DNA of 64,000 nt, taken from Neoechinorhynchus agilis (Eukaryota; Acanthocephala). The DNA is taken from NCBI GenBank assembly GCA_051530055.1, contig CM121342.1, positions 5,580,001 through 5,644,000 on the forward strand, given 5' to 3'. Made by a program: the position numbers and the translations under genes. A model generated the notes under the pieces. The model was given only the letters and a program-made list of their open reading frames with translations. It ran no database searches and had not been told where the DNA came from. Shown piece by piece: positions 23,898-35,518 of the stretch. The stretch's first letter is position 1. Each line of letters starts with the position of its first letter.

Positions 23898-25082
23898 TCA
23901 TTGCTCGCATTCGTTTAATCTTATTCTTCGATCAGACTCGATCAGCGCCTTAAAAGCCAGTTGTTTAATCTTCTTACAATTGTCTGAATTACATAAAATA
24001 GCGAGTGCGATTCCCTTCGTTCCATGATATGGAGCAATCAATAGAATGGACGTTCCTCCCAATGCTTGTCCAGTATGATAAAATACAGGATGTTTGAATC
24101 TACAGTCTATCATCCATCCTAATCCGTAATACTGCTCATGGTGCCTCATGCTCACTTCCTTCTTCCAAATCGCTTCCAATGAACTTTTCTTGATAAATCC
24201 AACATCGCTACCATTCCAAATTCGAAGGAGTTCAAGCCCGAAGCGTGCAAGATCCCGTGTCGTTGACAATATGCCACCGCCTCCAAACTTATGGCTATTA
24301 TCGATAACCTGTGATTTTCTTAGCTCACAGCAATGTTGTTCATCACACTCAAGAACGTACTGATCGGCGACTGGGCAATCCTGAACACATTTGTACTCAT
24401 TCTCAAGACAAGTGTCCAGCATTCCAATCTGTTCAAACATTCGTCTATATAAAGCCTGAACACTCATGTGTTTGTTTACTCTGTGCTTCAATGCAGCGTC
24501 GACGACGAACGTTAACAGAGTGTATCCATGGGTTGTATACAAAAAACGAGGTACACTTCCATTGTGTTCAAATGGATCACAAGAGAACACGTTCACGGCT
24601 TCAGAGAGATTCTTGAAATGTTTGGTCTCTAAAAACTCGTCTGATTCATTGGTGGTACCTTTGGAAGGTCGTCGATAATGCCTGATTCCGGAGGTGTGAG
24701 AAGCCAGTCGTCGTAAGGTTAAGCATTTCATTTTGTCAGCCAAATCGGAATCCGTGCCATGTAGACAGTCTTCTAAACACGAATCCCAGCTCAAATCCGA
24801 GTTTTCTTCAATGAATCGGCTCATAACGACTGATGTGATCGACTTACTTATGCTGGCGATTCGAGAACTTGTTCGCTCATTAAAGGGCGTCAGACTTTCG
24901 ATGTTGGCGTAACCGTGATTAACAACGATCGCTGGACAGTTCGGAGAGACGACAACGAGGGACATTCCTGGTATGGCATATTGAACGCAATATCGCTTTA
25001 TACGCTTCTTTAGTTCTCGGTCTTTGTCCGTCGATACGTAGACCAAAGCAATCAAAGGTGAACGTGGAATGCGGGTAAACAT
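23898..25082 (-). CDS. LACTB-like serine beta-lactamase-fold hydrolase
   Basis: Member of the metazoan LACTB family, penicillin-binding-protein-like serine hydrolases; mammalian LACTB forms filaments in the mitochondrial intermembrane space. Seen in the sequence: YAIPGMSLVVVSPN at the fold start, the nucleophile motif SISK (SxxK) followed by SITSV, a TLRRLASHTSGIRHY block, YTTHGYTLL at the second motif, GGGGILSTTRDLARFG, and HTGQALGGTS in place of the KTG box. The ATG at 25082 gives 394 aa with an Arg-containing, Asp/Glu-poor N-terminus (MFTRIPRSPLIALVYV) compatible with mitochondrial import; an upstream exon cannot be excluded. The coding frame shows no intron. It lies downstream of NDUFA10 on the same strand, about 830 bases away. 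Confidence 0.85.
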   Translation of the reverse strand: MFTRIPRSPLIALVYVSTDKDRELKKRIKRYCVQYAIPGMSLVVVSPNCPAIVVNHGYANIESLTPFNERTSSRIASISKSITSVVMSRFIEENSDLSWDSCLEDCLHGTDSDLADKMKCLTLRRLASHTSGIRHYRRPSKGTTNESDEFLETKHFKNLSEAVNVFSCDPFEHNGSVPRFLYTTHGYTLLTFVVDAALKHRVNKHMSVQALYRRMFEQIGMLDTCLENEYKCVQDCPVADQYVLECDEQHCCELRKSQVIDNSHKFGGGGILSTTRDLARFGLELLRIWNGSDVGFIKKSSLEAIWKKEVSMRHHEQYYGLGWMIDCRFKHPVFYHTGQALGGTSILLIAPYHGTKGIALAILCNSDNCKKIKQLAFKALIESDRRIRLNECEQ

Positions 25083-25144
25083 CTGAGGTGATTTGTCGAT
25101 TCGATTATGGCTTTGCGAGACGGATATGAATGAAAGATGCAATG

Positions 25145-25905
25145 CAGAAATGCGGAGAACGAGATTAAAGGTGTTTGGAGCGAATCTAGGAAGTTTTGAG
25201 ATATTTTCATCGATTGTGAACTCGGGTGAATGGAAAGGAACTTAGAAGAAAATGGGGAAGACAAAGGGAAAACATGGTTAAGAAAGTTCGTACAAATTTG
25301 AATTCTTTATGGGACGCTGGAAAAAATATCGTCTCCGTTAATCCACTAAGAATGACTGAGGGACCAACTCAAAATGAAATCGAGGATGGAGTAGATATAT
25401 GAAGGAGTCTGTGGGAAATGACAAGAGACGTGTCAGTGATAAAAGCAGCGATTCTACGAGCGCTGCCACCTTATAAGGAATCAAAAACGATCCTATCATA
25501 ATCGCAAACAAAAGGCGAATTTAACGACTACTTTTAACCGCCAAGGCAACCGATATGCGCTCTATAAAAGACGATTAGCTCCTTATTGTTTTAGAAATCC
25601 TGTACGTGTTACAAGTCCAAATGAAAAATTATCCCAAATCACTCATGGAGAATAGATTGCGATGGATATGTTGAATTTCTTTATTGACTATATTTATCCA
25701 ATATAAAGAAAAATCGCAGTTTACCCACCTATCTCCCAATTCGGCAGATCAGATCCCAGGAAGATTCCGAGGCGACCTATTCACTTTAGGAATCACGATA
25801 TTTTCCGACCACCACTTTCATTAAAAGTATTTTAGTGGATTTGTTTCTGATTCGTGAAATCGGTGATAGTTAAAGTAGCAGCGTTTGTGATCATTGCCCT
25901 AATCC
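25145..25905. other. No gene recognised between LACTB-like gene and NDUFA10
   Basis: Open frames are short, and no splice-consistent exon was found. It probably contains the LACTB promoter or the NDUFA10 3' UTR. Confidence 0.4.
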
Positions 25906-25908
25906 TTT

Positions 25909-27254
25909 TCAACAGAAAGGGATAAACGCTTTCCGCTTAGGCCAAAGGTACTTCATGAAATTCATTGAATCCAAAGTTAGTCTCCAAGACGAACTCGCAT
26001 GTCCTTTCACGTGCTTCCGATACTCATCGTTTTCACTAAGAAGTGCTTTTACCGTCTTTGCCTCGTCGCCATAAATAGTCAAGTCAGTTGAGAGTTTAAT
26101 CTTGTAGCACTTTTTAAGCTGACGTTCCCAATGGGCATCATCGGACAGAAGAGCAGCGTATTCATCGCACTGCCCAGTGTTCAAAATACGCCAATCCGCA
26201 AGCTTATCGTCATTATCAAGAAGATCCAGACATTCCATATCTTCGCTAGCTTGCTGCGCCAAGTCCTTCCACTTCTCGTTATCGTCGATTCCTTGAGCAG
26301 AATACCGAAGGACGTATCCGTGCTCATTTAAAGGAGGCAAATAATCCGCTTGATAATTCTGTTCAATCGCTTCTAAATATTGTTTGTCTTTAAGAATGGC
26401 CGACTTATATTGGGATGTGAGCCGATTCATACACTCATCAATTGGTCGGTCGATGTAGATGGTGACATGAGGACGATGAAGGTCTTTATCGACTGCGTCG
26501 TGGATTTGTTTAAAAGCGTCGTTCGTTTCCGATGATAAATAGTTACACGAGTGAAGAGCATTCGATATGACCGGATCGGATTTGAAGTTTCGGTTCATTA
26601 CGACGCCTTGACCAGTACAATAGATGTGAAGCAAGGACATGCGGTGTTGATATAGCCGGGTCTTTAACATACAGTACTGAAATATCGCGGTCGAACGTAA
26701 AGGTTATCAAGTTCCATGCTCGTGAAGGGAGTGAAAATAATTTTAAGAATTGCAAAAACTCACTAGACCCCCTTCAAAAGCGTCGTTTCATGATTAAAAG
26801 CATTACGGGAACTTAGCAACCATCATAGATCAACATCCATAAGCCATTCGTTTAAGGTGATCAGTCGTCTGTCCGGTAAACAACATTGGTTCCACATGGC
26901 TCGATAGTCGAAAGTACCATCGAATTCATCGCTAAGCTTCTCTAAATGATTTGACACTTTTGGGAAACACATTCGATCAAGGTCAGGTGCAGGAACATAC
27001 AAGAATCCAATGCGGTTAGCTAGATGCCGAGCGAATACGCTCTGGCCCGATCCAAAGTTTCCGTCAACGCTGATCAATAACGAATTATCGTTCAGGTTTC
27101 CTAGCGTATTGTATACACTTCCCATGTACTTCTTGAAAACGTAACTAGTGTAATCGAATGGTTTTACGTCTGGATCAGGCTTATCGACCAGAAAAAGGGA
27201 AAAACACTGCTTTGGGAATAGAACTAGGTTGCGATTGACACGAAGTATCAGCAT
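25909..27254 (-). CDS. NDUFA10: NADH:ubiquinone oxidoreductase subunit A10
   Basis: NDUFA10 is the deoxynucleoside-kinase-fold accessory subunit of mitochondrial complex I. Two exons in frame, 27254-26835 and 26676-25909, give 395 aa. Exon 1 has a basic presequence, then DGNFGSGQSVFARHLANRIG at the P-loop and FDYRAMWNQCCLPDRRLITL. Exon 2 has TGQGVVMNRNFKSD, then HVTIYIDRPIDECMNRL and VLRYSAQ, like mammalian TGQGVVLERS, HLVIYVDVP and VLQYSA. The Walker A lysine is replaced by Gln (GSGQS), which suggests no nucleotide phosphorylation. The start (cat at 27252-27254) is preceded by a pyrimidine-rich stretch ending in AG, a fitting trans-splice site. The ATP13A1 stop lies only 55 bases upstream. 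Confidence 0.9.
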
Positions 27255-27309
27255 TATCTTACAAAAAGAAAGCGTAAAGATAATATAAGGAGGGTTTTTA
27301 AACAATCGT

Positions 27310-30300
27310 CTATATTAATTTCTTCATTGTTCGATTTAGTCGAGATAACAACCAATCACACACACGATCAAGCGAAAAACAAAGCGCGGCGTCCAATGCA
27401 AGCGCCGATACAAATCGGGTTAAGAGATGCTGAGGAAATAAATCAACTTGGAAGTATCTAGATAGGTCCGGAATTGTGCCTGAAACCATCATTAATACAA
27501 TTGTGGCTGAACCAATCAGTGACGTCCTCAAGATTTTGTTTTCATGAAGAGATTGCATAAATGGATGGCCCTAAAGTACGAGTAAGACAAAGAAGTCGAA
27601 AAATCATTCGATTGGTGATAAAGCGTTTGTTGAAAGCATCAAAAGCTTAAAACAGTTCACAAAAAAACGATGTTTAAATTCACATCTGTTGGCACGAGGC
27701 TGGATGATCAGGCCATCGCCGTCGCTGTGGGACTTCGGTTGGGCATCGAATTCTCAGGCTCATATACATGTCGATGCGGTGGGACAGTGAATAGGTCGGG
27801 AACTCACGGCCTTGACTGCAAGCGTTCAAATGCTCGCCGCGCACGGCACTCAGCAGTCAACCGCATAATCAAGGAAGCACTCTCAACGGCCGGTTTTTCC
27901 GCTCGACTCGAACCAGTCGGACTCTCCTGGAACGACGATAAACGCCCTGGTGGAGTCCTTCCATGGTGCTCCGGGAAAATACTGGTTTGGGATTTTACCT
28001 GCCCCAGCACGCTCGCAGCATCCCACTTACGGGATGCCACCTCAAAAGCGGGAGCAGCCGCCAGCTTCAGCGAGGAAAAGAAGCGGCAGAAGCGGCAGAA
28101 GTACTCCTCGCTCGATGGGCATCAATATATTTTCATCCCGATTGCGGTGGAAACACTGGGGTGCCTCGGAAAAGAAGATTATTTCCTCTCACGACTGGGA
28201 AAGATGCTAAAACATGCCCCTGTTGCAGCGAATAACATAACATTTGAAGACAACAAATTGTGATTATTAAAAATTTTAAATTATATTAGAAATTTAAGGA
28301 TTCTTAAGCAACCAAATCGTTCGCCTATCTAGAAAACGAGATGTGTATAGCGAATTGAGGACACGTTTAAATTACGGCTTGCATGTTTTTTCACGAAAAG
28401 AACTCTGTAATTTGGTTGATTTTAGATTAAATTTGCAAGTTCCAATGAGTCAAAATGGGAAATAAACCCAGAATAATGCATAGGTCGAATAAACTCACAT
28501 GATGGTTCACTGCGAAATTGATGGTCTGTAGAAGCATGATAGCAGCGTACACTACGCTGTTGACCATATTAGGATAGAATTTCGCATCAAGATCAATCAA
28601 TATATCAGTTCTAATCAAAGAATGTTTCCAATAAAACGCCAATAGAGAAAATATGCTGCTGACCTGTGAACAACGAACTTCTGTGCTGCTTTGTTTAGCC
28701 TGATGAGTGTGAACAAATGAACTATTGATTGTAGAAGAACAGTAGATATTGTGTAGAGATTAAATATATCCGGAATTGGACGTTGTTTTGACAGACGATC
28801 TAGAGGACGTGATCGAGAAACTCCGAAAAAGCAAACAGCTATGAAGGCGCCTTGAAGGGTTGCTTGAGCATCACTAAATTTGACTCCTTGAATGTACAAC
28901 ACACTGCGTCCATATGCAAGGATGAGTGCATTAAGTGCAAGGATCTTAAAAATCTGAAGAGTAGTCACGAGAGTACATCTTCCTTGCTTGACTATTTGGC
29001 ACACGGCTTCAATGGAACTCTGTCGCGAAGTAAATGGAGCAGCAATACTTGCATCGCCAAGTTGGACAATTTGTGAGACGTCCAGCGATACATCACCATA
29101 AAGTTTCTCATAAGTTCCATATTCAGATTCGGGAAATATTGCAACACCTACATGGGCGTTCTTAAGAGCACCAACGTCGTTTGTCCCATCGCCGCACATC
29201 AGTGTATAGAAACCTTGCTGTTTTAAATCATTGATCAGTTTTCCCTAAATTTCTCGATATCGCAAAAAACCGAAATCATGCAACTTAACTTTTTGTTGAG
29301 GTGAAAAGCGAGCGAACACCGAACAACACGCCAAGAGAGGCTCCACTATGGGACTATCAGTACCGATCGCATCGATAATATCACCAGTCAAACAGAAATC
29401 AAATCGAGAACAAAGTTCGTGTAAGCTTGACAGCACCGATGTTTCCGCTATCTCAAATTGTTCGCCGGTTTCAATACATCTTACAAGAAGAAGTCCATCT
29501 TTAAATCCATCGCAAATTATACAATTCTCGTGCTGATTGATACTCAGTTGCCTTGCAACGTGACAAGCGGTCATGGCATTATCACCGGTCACCATTTTTA
29601 TCTAAAGTTGTTCTGATAAACAACGCAAACAATAAAGATCACATACATGAAGGGACGAGTGCCTTAGATCAGCGATGATATTTACGCTCTCCGGTTTTAG
29701 TGGACATGTGATGACAACGAGACCGCCAAATTCGAGTTCTTTTTCCAGTTCCAGTCGAGACAATTTATATAGATCCATTGGGGATCGAATTTCTGGTAGC
29801 GGTTTATAACCCAAAGCAAGCAATCGGCGGCCACGTCTCGTCAGAATATTGACGGTTTCATCGTATCCCTCGGGCACGTGGGTATACTAGAATTTAGGTC
29901 GCAAATAGTGTAACTGAGGTGGATGTTAAAGATCACAATTAAATGAAATTACCGTCTTTTAGCTAAGAAGTATTTGAATCTTACAAAAGCGTTTCAATTT
30001 TCGTCAAGTCCGGCAAAAAAGTTTCTGCGTTCATTATAATTTCAAAATAGTAAGATGTGTTAACAGAGGGGGAGAAAACTCATCGATACTCTTTGATAGA
30101 TTTGCATATCAAGAATTGCTAATTCAAATTGTGAGGTCGAAGAAATAAGTTTTAAAAGTTAAAGGTATCTTCAGCTGCAGAAAATAGTTAAAACAAAGTT
30201 ACTTTTGAATTAATCTGTGTTGTAAGTCCCCGTGTCGGATTCTTAACAACAAAAAGATAAAAATATTTAAATTATCGTATCCGAATTTAAATATAGTCGT

Positions 30301-33300
30301 CAAAAGCGAGGGTATCTGTCACCTTTCTTTGAAAGTAGTAAACTTTCGAACTCGTTTAAATGGGTCCGACCCGCAAGCACAACTACTCACCATTTCTCTG
30401 AGAACTTCTGGAGCTCCCTTTGCGGCACAAAAGTAAACGACGTCATTGATTTTCCCAGTAGATTCGGTCAAACCTCGGTTGCTGCCTACAACACACATTC
30501 TTCTCAGCTTTGAAGAGAAATGGTATCTCAATTCGATTCTCCATTTTTTAGCTGATCCGTACTTAGTCGATCTATCAGTTACCACGTCATCTCTCATGAG
30601 ATGCCAACCAATGGACTCTAGAGCGGTTTTCTCAAAAGGATCGCCAACTAACGCATCGGACGATTGTAGATTGACAAGCGAATGGCAGCAGGCCAGGACC
30701 GCGATTGATTGGGCATTATCACATTCCGAGATAGGTTTTATCTCATTGCTTTCCATAAATAGATTGACATCATCGACTATTCCTTCAACTATTATCTTAT
30801 CTGCAGTTAAAGTTCCAGTTTTGTCAAAACAACAGATATCCAATTTTCCAGCAAATGGAATCCTGTACGGTTCGGTACAAAATATTCCTAAAATGAGAAA
30901 TAGTCTAACGTACAAACACAGCTCATCAATGAAGAATTTTTTTACTAAAATTCACTAGAAGGCAACATAAAACAAATGTTTAGGGTGCTTAAAATTGAGA
31001 TAAAATATATAAGCCTCAAAAAAGTTGAGAATTTAAGCTCACCTATCCTGTATAAAGAGGTTAAACTAGAATTAACAGCATTACTTAGTTCAACCGAGAG
31101 CTCAGGAGGTATAACATCAGTAATGATCATCACGCATTCGAGAATAAGCTTATATCGACTAGTCTTTTCGATAATCTCACATCCTTTTTCCCACACATAA
31201 AATGCCGCAATTAGAGCGAATATAAGCAGGAAACAGATGAACATAAATGTTTCAAGGTTATTTGCACTTGGTCTATTAAAGTTATAAAGCATAGTCTTGA
31301 GTAGTTGACCTTGCGAAGATGCGAAACCAGTTCGAGTAACATAACATAGACAAGAAGAAGATCCAAATGATCCCTTGACGGTTATGTTCTTCAAATTCGA
31401 TGCACCGGAACTAATTTGAACAACAGTACTGCCACCGTGAAGGATGTGGAGCTTGTGTTCAGCTTGAAGATCGGTTGTATCGTTCTCTAAGGCCTTGGTA
31501 CACAAATCAACCGGTTCTTTAATTACAGGAGCCGACTCACCCGTAAGAAGACTTTCGTCCACAATACAAGAGCCCGCAAGCAAGACGACGTCGCATGGAA
31601 GGACCATTGAACGTGATATGAGACAAATGTCGCCAGGGACAAGTTCTATAGTTAGATTTTCAAGTGAAGGTTAAACATCGCCAAATAGAACAAAAACGCC
31701 AAAGTGTAGTAAAAAAGAATGGGAAGAATACCGCTTATTGTTTACCAACAAAAACCATTAGCATATTTTTGGGCTTGTTAGATTTCGAATAATAGAACAT
31801 AGTCCTAGTAGAAGAAAAAGAATGAGAATACCGCTTATTGTTTACCAACAAAAACCATAAGCATATTTTTGTGCTTGTTAGATTTCGAATAATAGAACAT
31901 AGTCCTAGTAGAAGAAAAAGAATGAGAATACCGCTTATTGTTTACCAACAAAACCATAAGCATATTTTTGGGCTTGTTAGATTTCGAATAATAGAACATA
32001 GTCCTAGTAGAAAAGAATGAGAATACCGCTTATTGTTTACCAACAAAAACCATTAGCATATTTTTGTGCTTGTTAGATTTCGAATAATAGAACATAGTCC
32101 TAGTAGAAGAAAAAGAATGAGAATACCGCTTATTGTTTACCAACAAAAACCATTAGCATATTTTTGTGCTTGTTAGATTTCGAATAATAGAACATAGTCC
32201 TAGTAGAAGAAAAAGAATGGGAATACCGCTTATTGTTTACCAACAAAAACCATTAGCATATTTTTGGGCTTGTTAGATTTCGAATAATAGAACAGAGTCC
32301 TAGTAGAAGAAAAAGAATGAGAATACCGCTTATTGTTTACCAACAAAAACCATTAGCATATTTTTGTGCTTGTTAGATTTCGAATAATAGAACATAGTCC
32401 TAGTAGAAGAAAAAGAATTAGAAGAAAAAGAATGAGAATACCGCTTATTGTTTACCAACAAAAACCATAAGCATATTTTTGGGCTTGTTAGATTTTGACA
32501 AATCGAACAGAGTCCTAGTAGAAGAAAAAGAATGAGAATACCGCTTATTGTTTACCAACAAAAACCATTAGCATATTTTTGTGCTTGTTAGATTTCGAAT
32601 AATAGAACATAGTCCTAGTAGAAGAAAAAGAATGAGAATACCGCTTATTGTTTACCAACAAAAACCATTAGCATATTTTTGTGCTTGTTAGATTTCGAAT
32701 AATAGAACATAGTCCTAGTAGAAGAAAAAGAATGAGAAGAATACCGCTTATTGTTTACCAACAAAAACCATAGGCATATTTTTGTGCTTGTTAGATTTCG
32801 AACAATAGAACATAGTCCTAGTAGAAGAAAAAGAATGAGAAGAATACCGCTTATTGTTTACCAACAAAAACCATAAGCATATTTTTGTGCTTGTTAGATT
32901 TCGAATAATAGAACATAGTCCTAGTAGAAGAAAAAGAATGAGAAGAATACCGCTTATTGTTTACCAACAAAAACCATAAGCATATTTTTGTGCTTGTTAG
33001 ATTTCGAACAATAGAACATAGTCCTAGTAGAAGAAAAAGAATGAGAATACCGCTTATTGTTTACCAACAAAAACCATTAGCATATTTTTGTGCTTGTTAG
33101 ATTTCGAGCAATAGAACATAGTCCTAGTAGAAGAAAAAGAATGAGAAGAATACCGCTTATTGTTTACCAACAAAAACCATAGGCATATTTTTGTGCTTGT
33201 TAGATTTCGAATAATAGAACATAGTCCTAGTAGAAGAAAAAGAATGAGAAGAATACCGCTTATTGTTTACCAACAAAAACCATAAGCATATTTTTGTGCT

Positions 33301-35045
33301 TGTTAGATTTCGAACAATAGAACATAGTCCTAGTAGAAGAAAAAGAATGAGAATACCGCTTATTGTTTACCAACAAAAACCATAAGCATATTTTTGTGCT
33401 TGTTAGATTTCGAATAATAGAACATAGTCCTAGTAGAAGAAAAAGAATGAGAATACCGCTTATTGTTTACCAACAAAAACCATAAGCATATTTTTGTGCT
33501 TGTTAGATTTCGAACAATAGAACATAGTCCTAGTAGAAGAAAAAGAATGAGAAGAATACCGCTTATTGTTTACCAACAAAAACCATAAGCATATTTTTGT
33601 GCTTGTTAGATTTCGAATAATAGAACATAGTCCTAGTAGAAGAAAAAGAATGAGAATACCGCTTATTGTTTACCAACAAAAACCATAAGCATATTTTTGT
33701 GCTTGTTAGATTTCGAACAATAGAACATAGTCCTAGTAGAAGAAAAAGAATGAGAATACCGCTTATTGTTTACCAACAAAAACCATTAGCATATTTTTGT
33801 GCTTGTTAGATTTCGAATAATAGAACATAGTCCTAGTAGAAGAAAAAGAATGAGAATACCGCTTATTGTTTACCAACAAAAACCATAAGCATATTTTTGT
33901 GCTTGTTAGATTTCGAACAATAGAACATAGTCCTAGTAGAAGAAAAAGAATGAGAATACCACTTATTGTTTACCAACAAAAACCATTAGCATATTTTTGT
34001 GCTGGTTAGATTTCGAGCAATAGAACATAGTCCTAGTAGAAGAAAAAGAATGAGAATACCGCTTATTGTTTACCAACAAAAACCATAAGCATATTATTGT
34101 GCTGGTTAGATTTCGAGCAATAGAACAGTGCTGATAGAGAAAGAAGAAGACGAATAGGACCAATTGTCAAGTTTACGTGTTAGATATGTGTAAAAGGAAT
34201 CGATTATGACTGACACTTAAGAAGCGGCACCACATAATTAAGTGGTATTTTCGGCAAAATTCCTGCGCAACCAAATGAAAATCTAAGATTAAGCTTGAGA
34301 CTTTTCTCCACTTTCGGTCTCTATAAACGAGTAAAATGAACGGTTTGTTTCCCATTGATCTAATTTGAGACATGTTTCTCTTTTGTTCGACGACAAGAAT
34401 ACTTTCAAAAACGATAAGTAGACTGAGCGTTAGAAGGCCATAGTACCAATAATCGTTAAGACAGCTTAAGATGACGCAGAATATTTGAAAAACGAATAAA
34501 GGAGCCTGTGCTCTTTCCCTAAGGAGAGTTAGGAAAGTGGGTATTTCGACATCCATTTGGTTCGGTCCATAGATTTGCCTCTTCGATTCCAATTCTTGAA
34601 TGTTTAAACTAGAAGCATTGAGATACTGTTGGCCTGTCATTGTATCGGGATATTGAACAGGTCGAAACTCGCCACACTGAAGAGTGTATTTAAGTTTATG
34701 ATATATAAAGAAAGTGAGATTGTTTGATCGGGTGATTGGACATAATTCAATAGGATCACTAGAATCGATTGGATGCACCAGAACGCTATCGGCCTCGTCT
34801 ACTTTCTTAACTCGATTATAATTGCACATCAGATCGAATTGAATGAACCAAATCGTAAATAAATGACTGAGTAAGATTAAAATAAGAGCGATTATAACCA
34901 CAATCGTTGATGATGCACTCAGACTCATGTACCATTGAAAACTTGAACCAATCGATATTAATGATGTCACTATGAAGTGAACAGGAATCGATCGATGACG
35001 AACATATTCAATATTGGAGACGTCGGCCGATAGAACAGGTTGCAT
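27310..35045 (-). CDS. ATP13A1: P5A-type ATPase ATP13A1 (ER transmembrane-helix dislocase)
   Basis: P5A-ATPases of the ER (yeast Spf1) remove wrongly inserted transmembrane helices. Exons: 35045-~34300, 31645-31043, 30887-30391, 29886-29647, 29601-29290, 29244-28664, 28610-28499 and 27570-27310. Splice phases agree from exon 2 to the stop. Seen in order: an N-terminal membrane region with [17 protein letters not shown] and [28 protein letters not shown] (actuator), the P5A-specific [21 protein letters not shown] with the phosphorylated Asp, [19 protein letters not shown], and [20 protein letters not shown]. The total is about 1,115 aa, near the human length. The exon 1 donor is uncertain because the next intron is filled by the 31.7-34.1-kb minisatellite. 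The last intron holds an antisense LINE piece. Confidence 0.92.
27661..28263 (+). mobile_element. 3' end of a restriction-like-endonuclease LINE, antisense in the last ATP13A1 intron
   Basis: The frame encodes a [20 protein letters not shown] zinc knuckle (CxC...H...C), [18 protein letters not shown], and the endonuclease stretch KRPGGVLPW...ILVWDFTCP. This layout matches the C-terminus of LINEs that use a PD-(D/E)XK-type nuclease (R2/NeSL/Hero-like), in which KRPDG and W-D carry catalytic residues. Here the first Asp is replaced by Gly, so the nuclease is probably dead. The reverse transcriptase part is absent; a copy of what looks like the same family's N-terminal part lies at 59.7-61.4 kb. 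Confidence 0.75.
31718..34135. repeat. Minisatellite, about 24 units of ~101 bp, in ATP13A1 intron 1
   Basis: The word 'cttattgtttaccaacaaaa' recurs about 24 times between 31735 and 34064, with an average spacing of 101 bases. Units differ by single bases (g/t in 'tttttgg/tgcttg', 'cattagc/cataagc') and by presence or absence of 'aga' after 'aatg', which makes a two-type alternation in the right half. One unit near 32400 is extended by an extra 'agaagaaaaagaatt'. Confidence 0.95.
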
Positions 35046-35515
35046 TTCTTATGCGAACCCGATATTGTCCGTGTAAACTATTTCTCCTTTAGATTCTTTC
35101 CGAGAGAAAAAATGTAGTGAAGATGCGTTGATGAGGCCAACACAGGCTAACTTGGGAGATCAATCTCACATAGTGCAAACAATATTCCACCCATCGGAAC
35201 GAAGACTGTCTAACCCGACCGGGCATATTCTCATCCGAATGGTCTAATTCCTTAAACACAAAAAAAACACGTTATTATTATGAAACGGACGAAATATTGG
35301 TAATTAATAAGATTGATCTCTATTTTTCTCAATCACCAAACAGATTATGAGTTTGTTGTACAAATCCATGTGGATCCTGAGACACCTCTTCTCTCGTCAA
35401 CGTCCTCTCTCGGGTGGACGTTTAAAAACGTACCATTAGTTTGTCATCAACGATACGATCAACGTCGTCACACATCGTCGAATATTTTCTTTGTCACACG
35501 ATCTAACGTCGCTAA
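35046..35515. other. ATP13A1 upstream region; no gene seen
   Basis: The interval contains the ATP13A1 promoter side and the word 'acggacgaaatattg' at 35284, also found in the inverted repeat at 1279-1351. No further reading frame is supported. Confidence 0.4.
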
Positions 35516-35518
35516 CAA

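Noticed and set aside
31718-34135. CRISPR-like array, because of regular repeats
   Set aside because: Units are contiguous ~101-bp tandem repeats with no unique spacers, in an intron of a eukaryotic gene.
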